Positions 12,001 through 24,509 of a DNA stretch of 64,000 bases are shown piece after piece. The notes under the pieces were generated by a model. It ran no database searches and was not told the origin of the DNA. It saw nothing but the letters and a program-made list of their open reading frames with translations. The stretch comes from Litomosoides sigmodontis (Eukaryota > Nematoda > Chromadorea > Rhabditida > Onchocercidae), in the NCBI GenBank assembly GCA_963070105.1, contig OY718808.1, positions 1,868,238-1,932,237 of the forward strand. Direction: 5' to 3'. Positions within the stretch are counted from its first letter, which is position 1, and each line of letters begins with the position of its first letter. The position numbers were made by a program, and so were the translations under genes.

Positions 12001-15000
12001 GAGTTAAGAATATTGTATCGGTTAATAAATCGAACATCAGATGGTATTGATAGTATCTTGAAGTTCCTGGATATTTTTATCAGAACTGAAGCTCTGAATG
12101 ACATGAGAGCAAACGCTAACACTATAACTACAGTTTGTTTCGTGAAATTCATTCCTTCTGTTGTAAATTATAACTTTTAGGTTTATAATTTCAAATTATG
12201 TAATGTTAAGGAATTAATGTAGCTTCACTAAAATTCATAACACGATTTTTTTAATTTCAGGATCCTGAGAAATATGTGGAACAGTTGTTGACGATGTTTT
12301 CAAAATTCAGCCTTCTTGTTGCAGACGCATTTTATGATGATCCACGTTTTTTGACGACGCGAGATAAAGCTTTTCAAGATGTTGTAAATGATACCTGCAT
12401 CTTTAGGATGGAAATTACTAGTTCCAAAGGCAAATGGTTCGGATTTGTTTTCTATTTTTTTTCAATGTGAGAGTTTTGGCAGTCTCATCCTGTTTGACTT
12501 GTGAAACGATTTATTCAAATATTGAAGTGGAAACCATTTACTGGTTTTCTTTCGCTACTGGTTTCCGCGATCTTTACATCATCTGAATATAATTTTGGAG
12601 GACTCGATGACCTCACTTTTCTCCAGTTTGTTCTCTGTTCTGTGTCTTATGGGTTATAAATTTAAATATGCGTTATTTCATTGCTGCCACCTTTCCTTTG
12701 TTTCAATATGTCTCAAACAGCAGTTCTCTTATTATTTTTGCTGGCACTGTTCTCCTTGCGTTCTGATATTTAAAGTTCGAAAAATAGGAAAAAGCACCGC
12801 ACTCGTAGATCTACACTACTGATTTTTTTGCACTTTTCAAAAACTGTTCTGGAATTCTTTTAGCGGTGGTAGGACACAGGCAGAATCAAAATGCCCAGAA
12901 TTACTTGCAAATTTCACAGATCTCATTTTGAGAAGAACGAGTCTTTCGAAACGTCTCTCTTCGGAAGAAATTGATACCAAATTAAATGATGTGGTATGGT
13001 TTCCTAGTACTTTTTTTCCGATGAACAAAATCTGTAAATTTTTTCCGTTTGTTATAAATTCATTTATGTTTTCCAGCTGCTAGTATTAAAATATGTACAA
13101 AATAAGGATGTTTTTATGCGATTTTATAAAGCCCATCTTACGCGGCGACTAATACTTGAATTGAGCGCTGATCAAGAAAAAGAAGAGCAAATGATTACAA
13201 GGTGTATTTGAATTTCTGTTTAAAATGGTTAATTTTTATATGCGCTAGTACCGTTTCTATATCTGCCTTCTGAATGTTATTTTTTCGATTAAATATATAA
13301 CTGGAATTAAAGTATTAAAGAGTGATGTAGTAATAGCGTTACTTTTAACAAATTGCTTTATAGTATCTAATATTTGCAGAATGAGAGAAGTAGGAATGCC
13401 CGCTGATTTTGTATCAAAATTGTTCCGTATGCTACAGGATATTGAAGTAAATAAGGATTTGAATAGCGCTTTCAAAAGTTCGATTGCATCAAATAACAAT
13501 TGCATTGCAGGTAGTATTATTTATGACTTTTCACTACTTGTGCAATTTGCAGTATAATCAAGCTAGGTAATTCGTCTCCTATTCGTTGACCAGTATTTCT
13601 GATGTCACTAATTCTGTACATTCTTGGAGACTTTTGATTATTTAATGTAGATTCAATCTCAATCAAAATTTTGAATGCTGGCGCATGGTCGCGGGGTGCA
13701 GCTGATCGTACGCAAGTACAGATGCCTCGTGAATTGGAAGATTTCATTCCTGAAGTCGAGGATTTTTATCGCAAGCAACATTCAGGACGAAAACTGCAAT
13801 GGCATCATCATTGGTCGCATGGCACGGTACATCATTTATTAGTCCCTTGAGTTTTTTGAGCATTTATGAGCACTAGTAATAATTAACTTTGTCACATTTT
13901 TAAGGTTGTATTTACGAATAAAATGGGAAAATTTGATTTGGATGTAACCACTTTGCAACTTTCCGTTCTATATTGTTGGAATGATCGTCCGCATGAACAG
14001 CTTTCCTTCGAATGCTTACGTACTGCTACTCAGCTATCTGCTCCGGAACTCGCTAGAACATTATATGTAAGTCTTTCGCTATTTTGTATTTAATGTGATT
14101 CACATTTATTACACGACAAGTACTGCTGATCAAATCCAATCAATTCCTCCGTTAACATCTGCTTTGTTGAATTTGTATTGAAGTACTTTTCGGTAAAAGT
14201 GCTAACTTGCAGTCTCTTGCAGTCTCTTGTGGCATTCCCGAAAATGCGACATCAAATATTGTGTACAAATTGCTCAATTTTGAATTTACGCGACTTCAAC
14301 GATTCAACGTTATTTTGGATAAATCAGCAGTTTACGATCGTTAAAGTAGGTTCAAGCTGAAGTGCTTGGAGAGCGTGCCGAGAATTCAAACATTTTTTTC
14401 TAACTTTTACATGGATCTTTATGATTTTTAGAATGGTAAGGGACAGAGTCGCGGTCGAATTAATTTGATCGGTCGTTTGCAATTGTCATCGGAGGCAAAC
14501 GTGCAGGAAGAACATGATGATATCATCGCTTTACGTATCTTGCGTGTACAGGAAGCAATCGTCAAAGTATGATTTCAAGACTTTTACATATATTCAATTT
14601 CCTAACATACATGTCCATAATTTTATTTTCACATATAGTAGAAAGAATAATGAAGTATTGATAATAGAATGGATAGTAATAACCTGCTAAGGAGTTTGCA
14701 GTTTTTCGGAAGGTGAAATATTCAGTTATTGGGTGAAATTTGTTCAGTGGTATTTAAAATCAGTTGGAAGAGAGTATGAACGAAAATTTCAAGCTGAAAA
14801 TGCTTTGCGTTGCGTGTATTAGTTAATCTAAAACTGAGAATGAACAACGTCAAATTAGAGAATATACGGAGGAAGAGTTTAAGCATATTCTACTAGGACT
14901 TTTTTTACAAGATGTGCGTGTGTAACAGATACTTCACAGTTCTCTCATGTAATGTTTGTGTGTGATTTAATGTTTACAGGTTTGTTTGATTTTGTTGTCA

Positions 15001-15395
15001 GGAAGCTAATTTTATACTTTCTAACAGGTTATGAAAATTCGGAAACGTTGCCAAAGTGCGCAGCTGCAAACTGAATTGATCGAATTATTGAAACATATGT
15101 TTCTGCCTCCAAAGAAAATGATAAAAGAACAGGTGGCTTAATAAGACCTTTTCAGATTTCAAAAAATTCAGTAAAAAATAGTCAGTTAGGAAAAATTGAA
15201 CTTAATTATTGCTTCTACTTTTAAAAGCTGGCCGCAAATATTTTTATCTATCAAATTTTGAGGGCTTGAGCTTTCGAAAAAACATGTAGAAAAGTATTTT
15301 TTAATCTATCAATTTTTTAGATAGAGTGGTTGATTGAAAACGGATTCATTGTCCGCGATTCAAACGATCTGAACATGTTTTTATATGTTACATGA
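9099..15395 (+). CDS. cul-5: Cullin-5 (CUL5), scaffold of CRL5 ubiquitin ligases
   Basis: Twenty exons, 801 aa (human CUL5 is 780): 9099-9107, 9465-9542, 10065-10199, 10325-10501, 10560-10628, 10853-10994, 11183-11289, 11440-11553, 11638-11731, 11990-12132, 12261-12436, 12864-12993, 13077-13201, 13380-13510, 13651-13826, 13905-14066, 14223-14345, 14432-14566, 15028-15132, 15321-15395. Cullins carry a substrate adaptor at the N-terminal helical repeats and an RBX RING protein at the C-terminal domain. CUL5-specific matches include EAFDPQLVIGVRQSY, ILNAGAWSR, HSGRKLQWHHHW and SLVAFPKM. The C-terminus holds the winged-helix neddylation site: Lys745 in VMKIRKR, the expected NEDD8 acceptor. Oddities: intron 11290-11439 uses a GC donor, and exon 10560-10628 adds about nine residues absent from the human protein. 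The three-codon first exon is the least certain part. CUL2 was considered and fits worse. Confidence 0.95.
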
Positions 15396-17478
15396 TTATG
15401 ACAGCGGTTGGACTGTTGTGAACTGGACATATTTCATTTCTGAAAATTGGAATATGCTAATTGACATAATTTGTGCAAAATATCTTTGTCTGAAATTTTA
15501 AATTGTCTATAGAGTCATGATCTAAGGTTCTCTTCAGAATTCTTTGCTTTTTTATTATGCAGTCTTACAATCATTGCATTATTATCCAATAGTATGATAA
15601 ACCTTTTTTAAAGTATAATTTATGCTCAGTGCCGGTGTAACGGGTAAATGTGTCAGTCTCTTCTTTTTTTCTCTTGTATCTTTACGTTGAGGTTAGGAAC
15701 TCTTCATGACTCTCTTCGGCAGATACAAGTATTTTGGACATGGTTCTTCCCTTTCGCCGCATCTTTTGACTTGTAAGGCCGTCATTTGCTCTTAGCTTCG
15801 TTACCTTAAAAAGTGCCACTTCATGTCATTGATTCTTGCAAAGTAAATTGCTGAACAGTTTATTCATATTAGACAGTATAATCTTATTATCAAAATTTCA
15901 CATTTTTGAAAATTTTGCATAGATCGCATATTGATGTAGAGTGTTTTTGCCACATCGAACATATGTATAAAATGGTGAAAAGATAAATAAAATCTACTAG
16001 AACAGATTGGTAATAGATGGATATATTGATTATATTATTTACAATATCACTTCGAAATGAAAAGTTAGCTGTTGCTAAAAGATTGTTGAAGCAACGTCAG
16101 TCTGTGCTATCCAGCATGACTGCACTGCAGTAGGCAGGAAAAATGTAAAACTAGTGAAAGAGTGAGTTTATAATTTTATGAAAATAAGTTAAAGCTTTCT
16201 CCAACGAAAAGTTAAACTGTGATTTAGTGTGCGAAATGCCATAGTGAGAGTGTAATGAACCTGTAACTGTGACACTAAATATAAATTGTTATTTTTGGAG
16301 AAATCATCGATGGTAAACTACGTTTTACATACAACTAAGAAATGTTATATCGAAACAACGATATTTATGGAATCGAAGCGTTTTGAAATTTTCTATCAAC
16401 AGGAAAATGCATAAATATATTTTCCACGTAGTTAACTCATGAAATTTCATCCTTTTAATTATTTTATTCCTAAAATTATCTTTAATAATATGTACAATTA
16501 CATCCCTACATGTCGTGCTTTTTTTACGTATATTGAACTTGTTAGTAGTTTTACAAGATATCATGAAGTGTATGCATTTAAAAAAAGAAAGTGAGTTAAA
16601 TTTGAAAAGGAGAAAACTGCTTTTTGAAAATAAATAATTTGCTACGAACATTTAGATTTCGATGTGAATTAAAGCGGAGGGAAAACCGATTTACTTTTTT
16701 TTTGCAGCAAAGAAAACAATTGGACAAACTTGTATTTCCTCATCCCTCCTTAATTTAACAGAGAAAAAAAAAGAGAAAAATGATCGGTGGATCTGTGGAA
16801 GAATTTTTTCCAGTACGATATAATGCAGTCCTAGTCCATCTGATTCATATGGACTAGGGAGTGCGGTGCGCACAAAGGGAATGAAATAAAATGCATTGAG
16901 GAATTTTAATGATTGTTGGTATAAGAAATTTTTAAATTTATTTTAATTTTATCTATGTCTGGTTTAATTTGCATTTTATCAATGTTTGATTACAAATTTT
17001 AAAATTGTAATATGTGAACATTTTTGCGGATATCGGAACTGATGAGGAAGTGAGAACTGAAATATAATCAATATCTACATTCATTCATTTTTTTTAATTC
17101 AAATTACTGCTTTCGCAATTTTATTGGAAGATGTGTCAGTTTGTGCATAACATTACCATGTACATTGTTCTCTCATTATTTTTTGCTATTAAATTTTTTA
17201 CACAATTTAATTGTTGCACTGGCATTTGTAAATTTATTGATTATTTTAAGAGAATTGATTTCCATGTGCATTTTGTGATATTTTAGAACAGATCAGCGAT
17301 TTCATTTGGAATACCTTACCTTTGCAGACTATTGAAAGTTTTTTCTTTTTTTTTTTGCACCAACAATTGCCACGTGAAAAAAAGGCAAGCGTATTTTGCT
17401 CACGCATGAACTGTTGTTGTTGATAATGAAATTAGCACGTTCATTGTTTCTGTTAAGCCTGTTTAGTGGAAAATAAAA

Positions 17479-17480
<2 letters not shown>

Positions 17481-17530
<50 letters not shown>

Positions 17531-17536
17531 TGTGTG
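17481..17536. repeat. (TG)n microsatellite
   Basis: About 22 perfect TG units followed by CG-interrupted TG. Confidence 0.97.
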
Positions 17537-20201
17537 CTGTTAGCCTCATTTCATCATTAGCTATTGCGAATCCGGAATTCCAGTCTTTCACTGAAAAGAG
17601 GAAGTATGTAAAAATTACGAAGTGTCAAGAATATAGCATGCTGAATTCTTCATCTGTTAATAGTTTCCGGATTCAAGAATCGAAACTAAGGATTTAATAG
17701 TTTTGTGCTATGACCGAATTGGTGTTAGCGACTTCAGGCGCAAATATAATTCCTTTGCGTATTGTTGTTTGAATTCTAGCAATTTGTAAAAGACGCTCCT
17801 GAACTGTTTTGATGTATTTAATTTGATAAAAACTTGAAAAAAATTCCAGCATAGCGCTTACGTGTAAATTTGAATGGACGGTGAATGATTAGGGGAAAAC
17901 TTCCTGATTAAGCGGTAACGCTGCGTGAACTGCGTAGCATTTTAGCTTTAATGAAGACACGTGCACATTTGCTCAGATATTTATTTCATCCTCCTCACTG
18001 CATCATTACTTGCTCTGGTAAATTATTACCGTATAGGCTAAATTGAATTTTAAATTCATTCTTGCAATTTTGCTAACTATTCAGATCTCAAATAATATAC
18101 AATTTGAGAGTTTTTAGAGTGACATCTACTGTGCTAATTACTGTATCAAATTTTTTTTTCCAACAAATTATATCGATTTTACTCAAGAGAGGTGTATCGA
18201 ATTTCAGTCACAAATATTTTTTTAATTTATAATTTAAAGCAATTATTTCGCTACTCCTACTCTTGCATGGTACAATTTCCGATCTCATTCTACCTCATTG
18301 ATGAATCAATCAGGGCAAGCAAGTGTAACCACAAATTGATTTAGTAATAAGTAAATACATTTAAAAAAAAATTTTATAAACTGTGCAAAATTTCCATTAC
18401 TTTTTTTTTGCTTACCCTTTTCATTTCCATCTTAAGATTGAATTTGTTTTGACAGTAACAAAAAACATCCATTCAAGTAATATTTTGCCAAAAATTTTTG
18501 GAAGACAGAATAATCGTGGAGCAGCAAGTGTGTAACTAATTAATTTTTGAAAATATTACAGGAAATTTTTATGAGAAATTGTAAGATATTCCATTTGTAT
18601 CTGTTTGAAATACCACATGAATTTGATTAAACTTATCGATGCTTTTCTGCTTTTATCGATTTTAATAAAAATATTACTTTGAATTCTTTTCTTTTCACTG
18701 ACAGTTTTTTTTTTCTGCAACAACTACATCCACTCAATGAATCATACGTTTCATTGCATTCATTATTTCAAAGTACATTTGAGGTTACAATTTCAACCGT
18801 ATCACATCGTATCGCTTCGCTTCGTCTTTCAGTCACGTACGTGCATGGATAAGGTCTTTGATAAGTCATACCGACCGCCGCATTCCTTCATCCTTGCCTA
18901 TCTGTTGTCCGTCGTAAACCATATGTTGTAAATTTCCTTCACTTTTTTTTTTTTTTTACAATGATTGATTGTTTCATTCCCATCGTTGAAATATATATGC
19001 ATATAAATATATAAGTCACATTTGGAGTAATTTCCTTTCAAAATATTTTTTTTTATATTTTCAACGTTTCTTTTCCCCCTTTCTCTATCTCTCTCCCTCC
19101 ATTCCATAATCACTTCAAATTATGCTTTTTATATCTTATTGCTTAAATTTTAAAATGTTTAGGAAATTTTTAAGTTTTATCCTAAAAATTATTGCTAATA
19201 GTGATTTTTGATGCTACGTAAACTTTTTAAAATTAAATTCGTTTTTTTTTTCCTGGAAATTTTGCTGGATTTTAATCAATCGTTAATTTTTCGTAAAAAA
19301 AATTCATTACTGAACTAACAAACATTAGTTGCTTTGTAAGATTTCATTAATTACTAGTAGAAATTGTTGTATTTTACACACGTTCATTGATATTTTTTGC
19401 ACATTTCACTGCTCATGCTATCATTACTTTCTTTTCATAATCAATTTAATTTAATTAAAATATTAAAAAAAATTTGAAGTGAATTTTATGCATCTGCTAA
19501 TTACACTGCGCAATCAGGCGACGAATCAATCATTGTTAATTAACGGAAATAATTTTTGAACCTCAATTTTTTTTTTCGAAAAAAAAAGAGCACACCAATA
19601 AAATATAAGATTTCAACATTTCAATTACCCCCACACTCTGATCACTTTTTAGTGATTGAAGTTGATAAAGATATCTTTTATCAATCGTACAATTCATATT
19701 TACTGTTTGCTGGAAATGCTGCTGCACCTTTTACTAGTCACGGTTTTCAGTAATTGATTCATTTCTTTTAAATTTGAAATTAGTACCTTCGAAGATTTTC
19801 CGATGTATTTGTCACTTAGAAACAACTCTAAAACCATTTCAAAATCAATTTCGTATTTGTCCGTTTTTCCTCCTCCACTCTAAATTAATCTCTTTAACTA
19901 GCTCTAACCTTAGTCTGAATAGGTTTAATTTAACAGAGAGGTACAAAGAGGAAAAGAAAGAGGAAAAAAGAGGGGAGGAGGAAGAGGAGGAGGAGAAGAA
20001 GATGAAAGAGGAAAATGATAATCACTTGTGAAAAAGAATGTGAATTTCAAGCTTTACTGCAAATGTTCATTTCCTAGGAAATGCTTTTTGAAATGCTTTT
20101 TAAAATTTCAATCATTTCAAGGACAAGCTTAATGTATGTTGCTACCGAATGATAAAACCAACCAATGTAAAACCAATACTACCACCACTACCACCACAAC
20201 A

Positions 20202-20275
20202 CCATCATCATCATCATCATCATCATCATCGTAATCATCATCATCATCCTCATCCACATCCTCATCCTCATCCAT
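20202..20275. repeat. (CAT)n / (CATCCT)n repeat
   Basis: CAT triplets pass into CATCCT/CATCCA hexamers. Confidence 0.9.
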
Positions 20276-20563
20276 AAATCTTGCATCTTGCTAGAACATA
20301 CGAATTTCTTTCACACAGCTGTTTCTTTCACCATCATAAAGGATGTTTTGTTTCAAAAAAAAAACAAAGAGAAATGGTTTGGAGAGAGGGAGTCTTGCGA
20401 GATTTTGATTATTTTAGCTTTAATATTTGCGTGAATTATAAGCTAGCATAAGATGCCGCTGTAAGCTGACTTTTTGAGCTTTTCCAAATGCGCCCACAAT
20501 TCACTCATTCATTTTTTTCCTGTTTTTCCTCGATTAAGTGCCTATATTTATAGCCCACTTCTT

Positions 20564-20594
<31 letters not shown>

Positions 20595-21174
20595 AATTTT
20601 AATTCAATTAGATAATTAACGAGAAAACTTTCACATCTATTTCATCGTAATTCAACAGCAATTTTGGAAGTATTTTTGCATGATAGCATAATTTCGTTTG
20701 TCAATTTACAAATTTCATTTGCGTTAAATTTCTGCAACTTTGCTTTCTTGGTAGTTTTGCTGCATTCTTTCCTCCCTTTGTAATGGAGGAGAAAGAATGA
20801 ATGTAATTTTTGAAAGGAAATGAAATGATAGGGTGAAATTTAACATCTTGGAGAGATTGTAAATCGACAGGATTTAAAAATTTCCAATTTATTTCCTTAG
20901 AATTATTGAGAAATTTGCTAATGGAATAGCTTAATAACTTCTTTAACTCACTTTAATGCTGTAGCTTTCAAAACAAGTGAAATTATTTGCATGTATGTAA
21001 ATATATAATAAACATTTCTGATTTTTCAATATATGTTTGATTATCATAATGCTCTCTCTATTCGATATATTTTTTAAAAAAATTAACATTAATTTTTTTC
21101 AAATCGAAATTTCAAATGAAATTCTATTTTATGTAAATGAGAATTTTTTGAATAAATTTGTCTTGCTGCTGCAG

Positions 21175-21192
21175 GAGATGTGGGAATTATGA
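21175..21192 (+). promoter_or_regulatory. Trans-splice-like acceptor and four-codon upstream ORF
   Basis: A CTGCTGCAG acceptor ends at 21174, so the mature 5' end would begin GAGATG. The first ATG (21178) opens a four-codon frame whose TGA (21190-21192) overlaps the ATGATG start of the phospholipase-B-like protein. This could lower translation or allow reinitiation. If an upstream exon exists instead, the main frame is open through this point. Confidence 0.4.
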
Positions 21193-24100
21193 TGACAAAG
21201 ATTATGCTAATTTTCATTATTAAAGGAATTTATTGCAATGATATCAGACAGAGACTTATCACATTGCTGAGAACCGATACAAAATTTTATGATCAATGGA
21301 TACATCTTGTTGAACTACAGGTATGAATTATTAATTACCGTAATTACCGTACCATCTTGAACGAGCACTGAAAATCTTGCCTTATAAAATTCACACTGAT
21401 AACGATTGTGATAAGAACAGTGATAGATAGCAGTAGCAGTAGTCGTAGCAGAAGCAAATAGCAATAGTAGTAGCAGTAGTAGTAAAAATTCATAAATTAT
21501 TTTTTGTTTTGCTTCTAATTTTTAATTGTAATTTTTTTTTTCAATTGTTCACTCACCGTTGGATGCAAATTGAATTTTAGGATCGTCAGATGCGTGAGCA
21601 AAATATGGGTAGTGCATTGGAAGAAATTGCGGATTTGGTGCGAAATTGTGCACCAAACGTAGATCCTAAATTAGATCACGTGGATTATGTATGCCCAGCT
21701 GATATACAATTTTATGCTGAATTAGGACAGTTGACGCAATACTGCAATGACGATGTCGTAGAGTTAATTGAAGGTAATAGCAATGAAAGTTTTAATTTTC
21801 TTCAAACTCCAAGTAACAGTCAATAGTGTAAGTAATTTGTCATCATGAACTGAACTTCGTCCTTTCTTCTATTCATTGCAATTTAATTGTTTCAGTTGAA
21901 CTTTACGTAATTTTTCCTTTTATCAATCAAAAGACGACAAGGAAACAATAAATTTCATAAAATGATCTTTTAAAATGAATTATTTCAGGTCGACTAGATT
22001 CATGCCATCATGCGAGCTACACCAGTTCACTACCATCAATTGTTAAATTTTTGATGAAATTCATTCGAAATTTAACAGTTATTGAAACGTCAAATGCAAC
22101 AAAACTTGAAAATCAAACGCAATATTTGGTGGAGCAATTCATCGAACATCGAAATTGGCGAAATAAGTGGAAATTGATTGTTATTATGCCAAACGTTGAG
22201 GTTCATCTCACTCTACTAGCAGCACTCCTCCTTTAAGTGTGAATTAAAACAATTAAATGAAATTAGATGAAAAGACATTTTAAATAACTTAAATTATCCA
22301 ATTCCACTTTTTAAAACGAGCAACAAATGCTAAAGAAATCATGCCCAATGTTGGCAAAATTCCAAGTGAACTTCTCAATATTTCACAGGATGGTGAGTTA
22401 CGAGAGTCCGAACAATCAGCAATTAAAGTAATGAAGTCAATTAAGCTATTATACGATGTGATACCACAACGGACAATTCTGGTTGTGGTACGAAGTTCCA
22501 CTCTGAAACTTTGGTTCGATGCGTCAAAAGCGCATCGTGCATGCCAACAATTGCTGAAACCGTGGAAATTTTATGAAAATTTGAATGCAATTTCGATTTG
22601 GGATCAAGTTTGTTGATTAAAATTACTTGAAAAAGTGAGCAACAATGATCAAATTAAAGTGAAAATTTTTGAGCTTAACTGTCACAAAACAAACAACTGT
22701 TGCCTAATTTTGCCTAATTAGTGAATGAATAATACTAAATTAATTAACTATATTAAATTTCATCTTTTTTTTTAAAAAAATATAATTTTGCATGTGGTAG
22801 ATTAAATTTTATTGCTTCCATAATAAAAGTATTTTAGATTGAAAAAATTTGTGGATTACATTTTCAAAATTCATTGTTTACTGTACAAATTTTGCCACTG
22901 ATGAAGAATGCCTCATTACCACTATTAGCTGGTTCTAATCAGTATGTTTATTTTACTATATTTTGCTAATTAATTATTTAATTGAAAAAATTAATTTACC
23001 TTTTTGTTTTTCTTCTATTGTCTAAAAAGATCCTTTGCTTGTTTGAAAAACAAAAAATGGCTAAATGTGCTTGACAAAAAATACAAACATTAAAAATAAT
23101 TAAATGTAAACTGAAGTGCTTGACGACATACACGCAATTTTTCCTTTGTGAGTGTGAGAAACATTATGACATTATTATAGGTATTATTAACTTAATGAGA
23201 AATGATAGATAGAGTAATGTATGCGGTACGTGAGGTATGTATGAGTACGTATGAGGTACGTGAGGGGAAATGAACAGTGGATAGATAATGTATGAGGTAC
23301 GTGAGGAGAAATGAACAATGGATAGATGGAGTAATGTATGCGGTACGTGGGGTATGTATGAGTACGTATGAGGTACGTGAGGAGAAATGAACAATGGATA
23401 GATAGAGTAATGTATGAGGTACGGGAGGTATGTATGAGGTACGTGAGGAGAAACGAACAATGGATAGATAGAGTAATGTATGAGGTACGTGAGGTATGTA
23501 TGAGGTACGTGAGGTATGTATGAGGTACGTGAGGAGAAATGAACAATGAAACAAACGTATTACTACTGCTTATTTATTGTATCACAGAATTGACTTATCA
23601 TTGTTGGGTCACGATTGCGTGCATTTTTCACCACGTGGCTTATCACTCCTACACATTGCAACGTGGAATGCAATACTGACAAGATCGGCGGATCGTTCAC
23701 AAACGTTTAACTTCTCACTGGAGCAACCTATTTGCGCCGATCCACAATGTCCATTCATTCGCACCAATACAAATAGCGCTTCTTGTGGACCATGGAACAA
23801 TCATGTTAGTACTTCCTCACAATATTCCACAACATACAATTTATTGAAAATAACAAAAATAAAAATATTTTTGAATTTAACAATTTTATATTTACGTGAA
23901 GAAAATGCATCACATCCTTAAGTATTTTATCATGATTTTCGTTTAAAATTTTTAGCAAAGAACTTCTCCATCATTATCATTTTAATAGTTTTATGAATGA
24001 AAACAATTAAAACTTCTTGAAATTCTTAAAATTATTGATAAATATCATGAGGAAGATATTTTGACAAAATTATGCCAGCAACATTTATCCAGAAGCCATT

Positions 24101-24509
24101 GATTAAAGATTGAAATTAAAAATCAAAAATTCACTAATTTATCATTGTTGAATGATTTTTAGCTAGTAGCTCTCAAGCACATTATTGTTAGGCCTCCCAT
24201 ATGCTTGCAACATAGCACCAAATAGGCGAATAGTCAAAAAGTTTCAATTTATAAATTTGAGAAATTTTATCATTTCAGACAAATAAAAGTGGCATGCGTT
24301 TGGAGAAGCAACAGCTAATTGCGATCGGTGCATCGATTCTGACGATAGTACTCCTTGCGATCGTTGTTGCGATCAATTGCTGTTGTCGACGATATGAACA
24401 TAAAATTGATGAATTAGCAAAAAATTTTCCCAGAAAGCCACCGGTAGGCGCTGACTGGACCACATGGAAATATATTGATGATGAGAGTACTTCATCCACT
24501 AAATCCTAG
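21189..24509 (+). CDS. Phospholipase-B-like SGNH membrane protein, probably catalytically dead
   Basis: Seven exons, 435 aa: 21189-21320, 21581-21773, 21989-22200, 22389-22607, 22838-22941, 23588-23804, 24279-24509. Order of parts: short hydrophobic N-terminus (signal peptide-like, residues 1-16), a single PLB1-type lipase domain, then a transmembrane helix at about 372-391 followed by CCC and a basic cytoplasmic tail. This matches the C-terminal anchor of PLB1 enzymes, which hydrolyse phospholipid acyl chains at the cell surface. Recognisable family blocks: PADIQFYAELG (83-93), YTSSLPSIVKF, NKWKLIV, and DCVHFSPRG with the family's Asp296 and His299. However, the GDSLT nucleophile block reads G93-Q-L-T, with no serine, and the GxND oxyanion block after WKLI reads MPNVE. 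I therefore infer a pseudoenzyme, perhaps a lipid binder or receptor. The start of exon 4 is the least certain boundary. Confidence 0.85.
23199..23548. repeat. Minisatellite in an intron of the phospholipase-B-like gene
   Basis: Nested tandem repeat. The short unit is TATGAGGTACGTGAGG-like; it alternates with a longer unit containing GAGAAATGAACAATGGATAG and AGAGTAATG. At least five long units are visible with few substitutions. It lies wholly inside intron 22942-23587, and long overlapping minus-strand frames through it are repeat artefacts. Confidence 0.95.

Larger units (their letters stand above)
15396..21174. other. Long intergenic region
   Basis: AT-rich, no supported multi-exon gene. 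An AATAAA at 15986-15991 could serve cul-5 but lies about 590 bases past its stop. Microsatellites include GT, CAT and CT (about 20562-20594) runs. A short coding-like stretch at 18872-18922 (-) is discussed as a finding. Confidence 0.55.

Noticed and set aside
9465..15395. Assignment to CUL2 instead of CUL5
   Set aside because: CUL5-specific stretches such as EAFDPQLVIGV and HSGRKLQWHHHW fit far better.
23164..23554. Three overlapping minus-strand frames rich in HVPHTYL repeats
   Set aside because: All frames through the minisatellite stay open because its units lack stops; it lies in an intron of the opposite strand.
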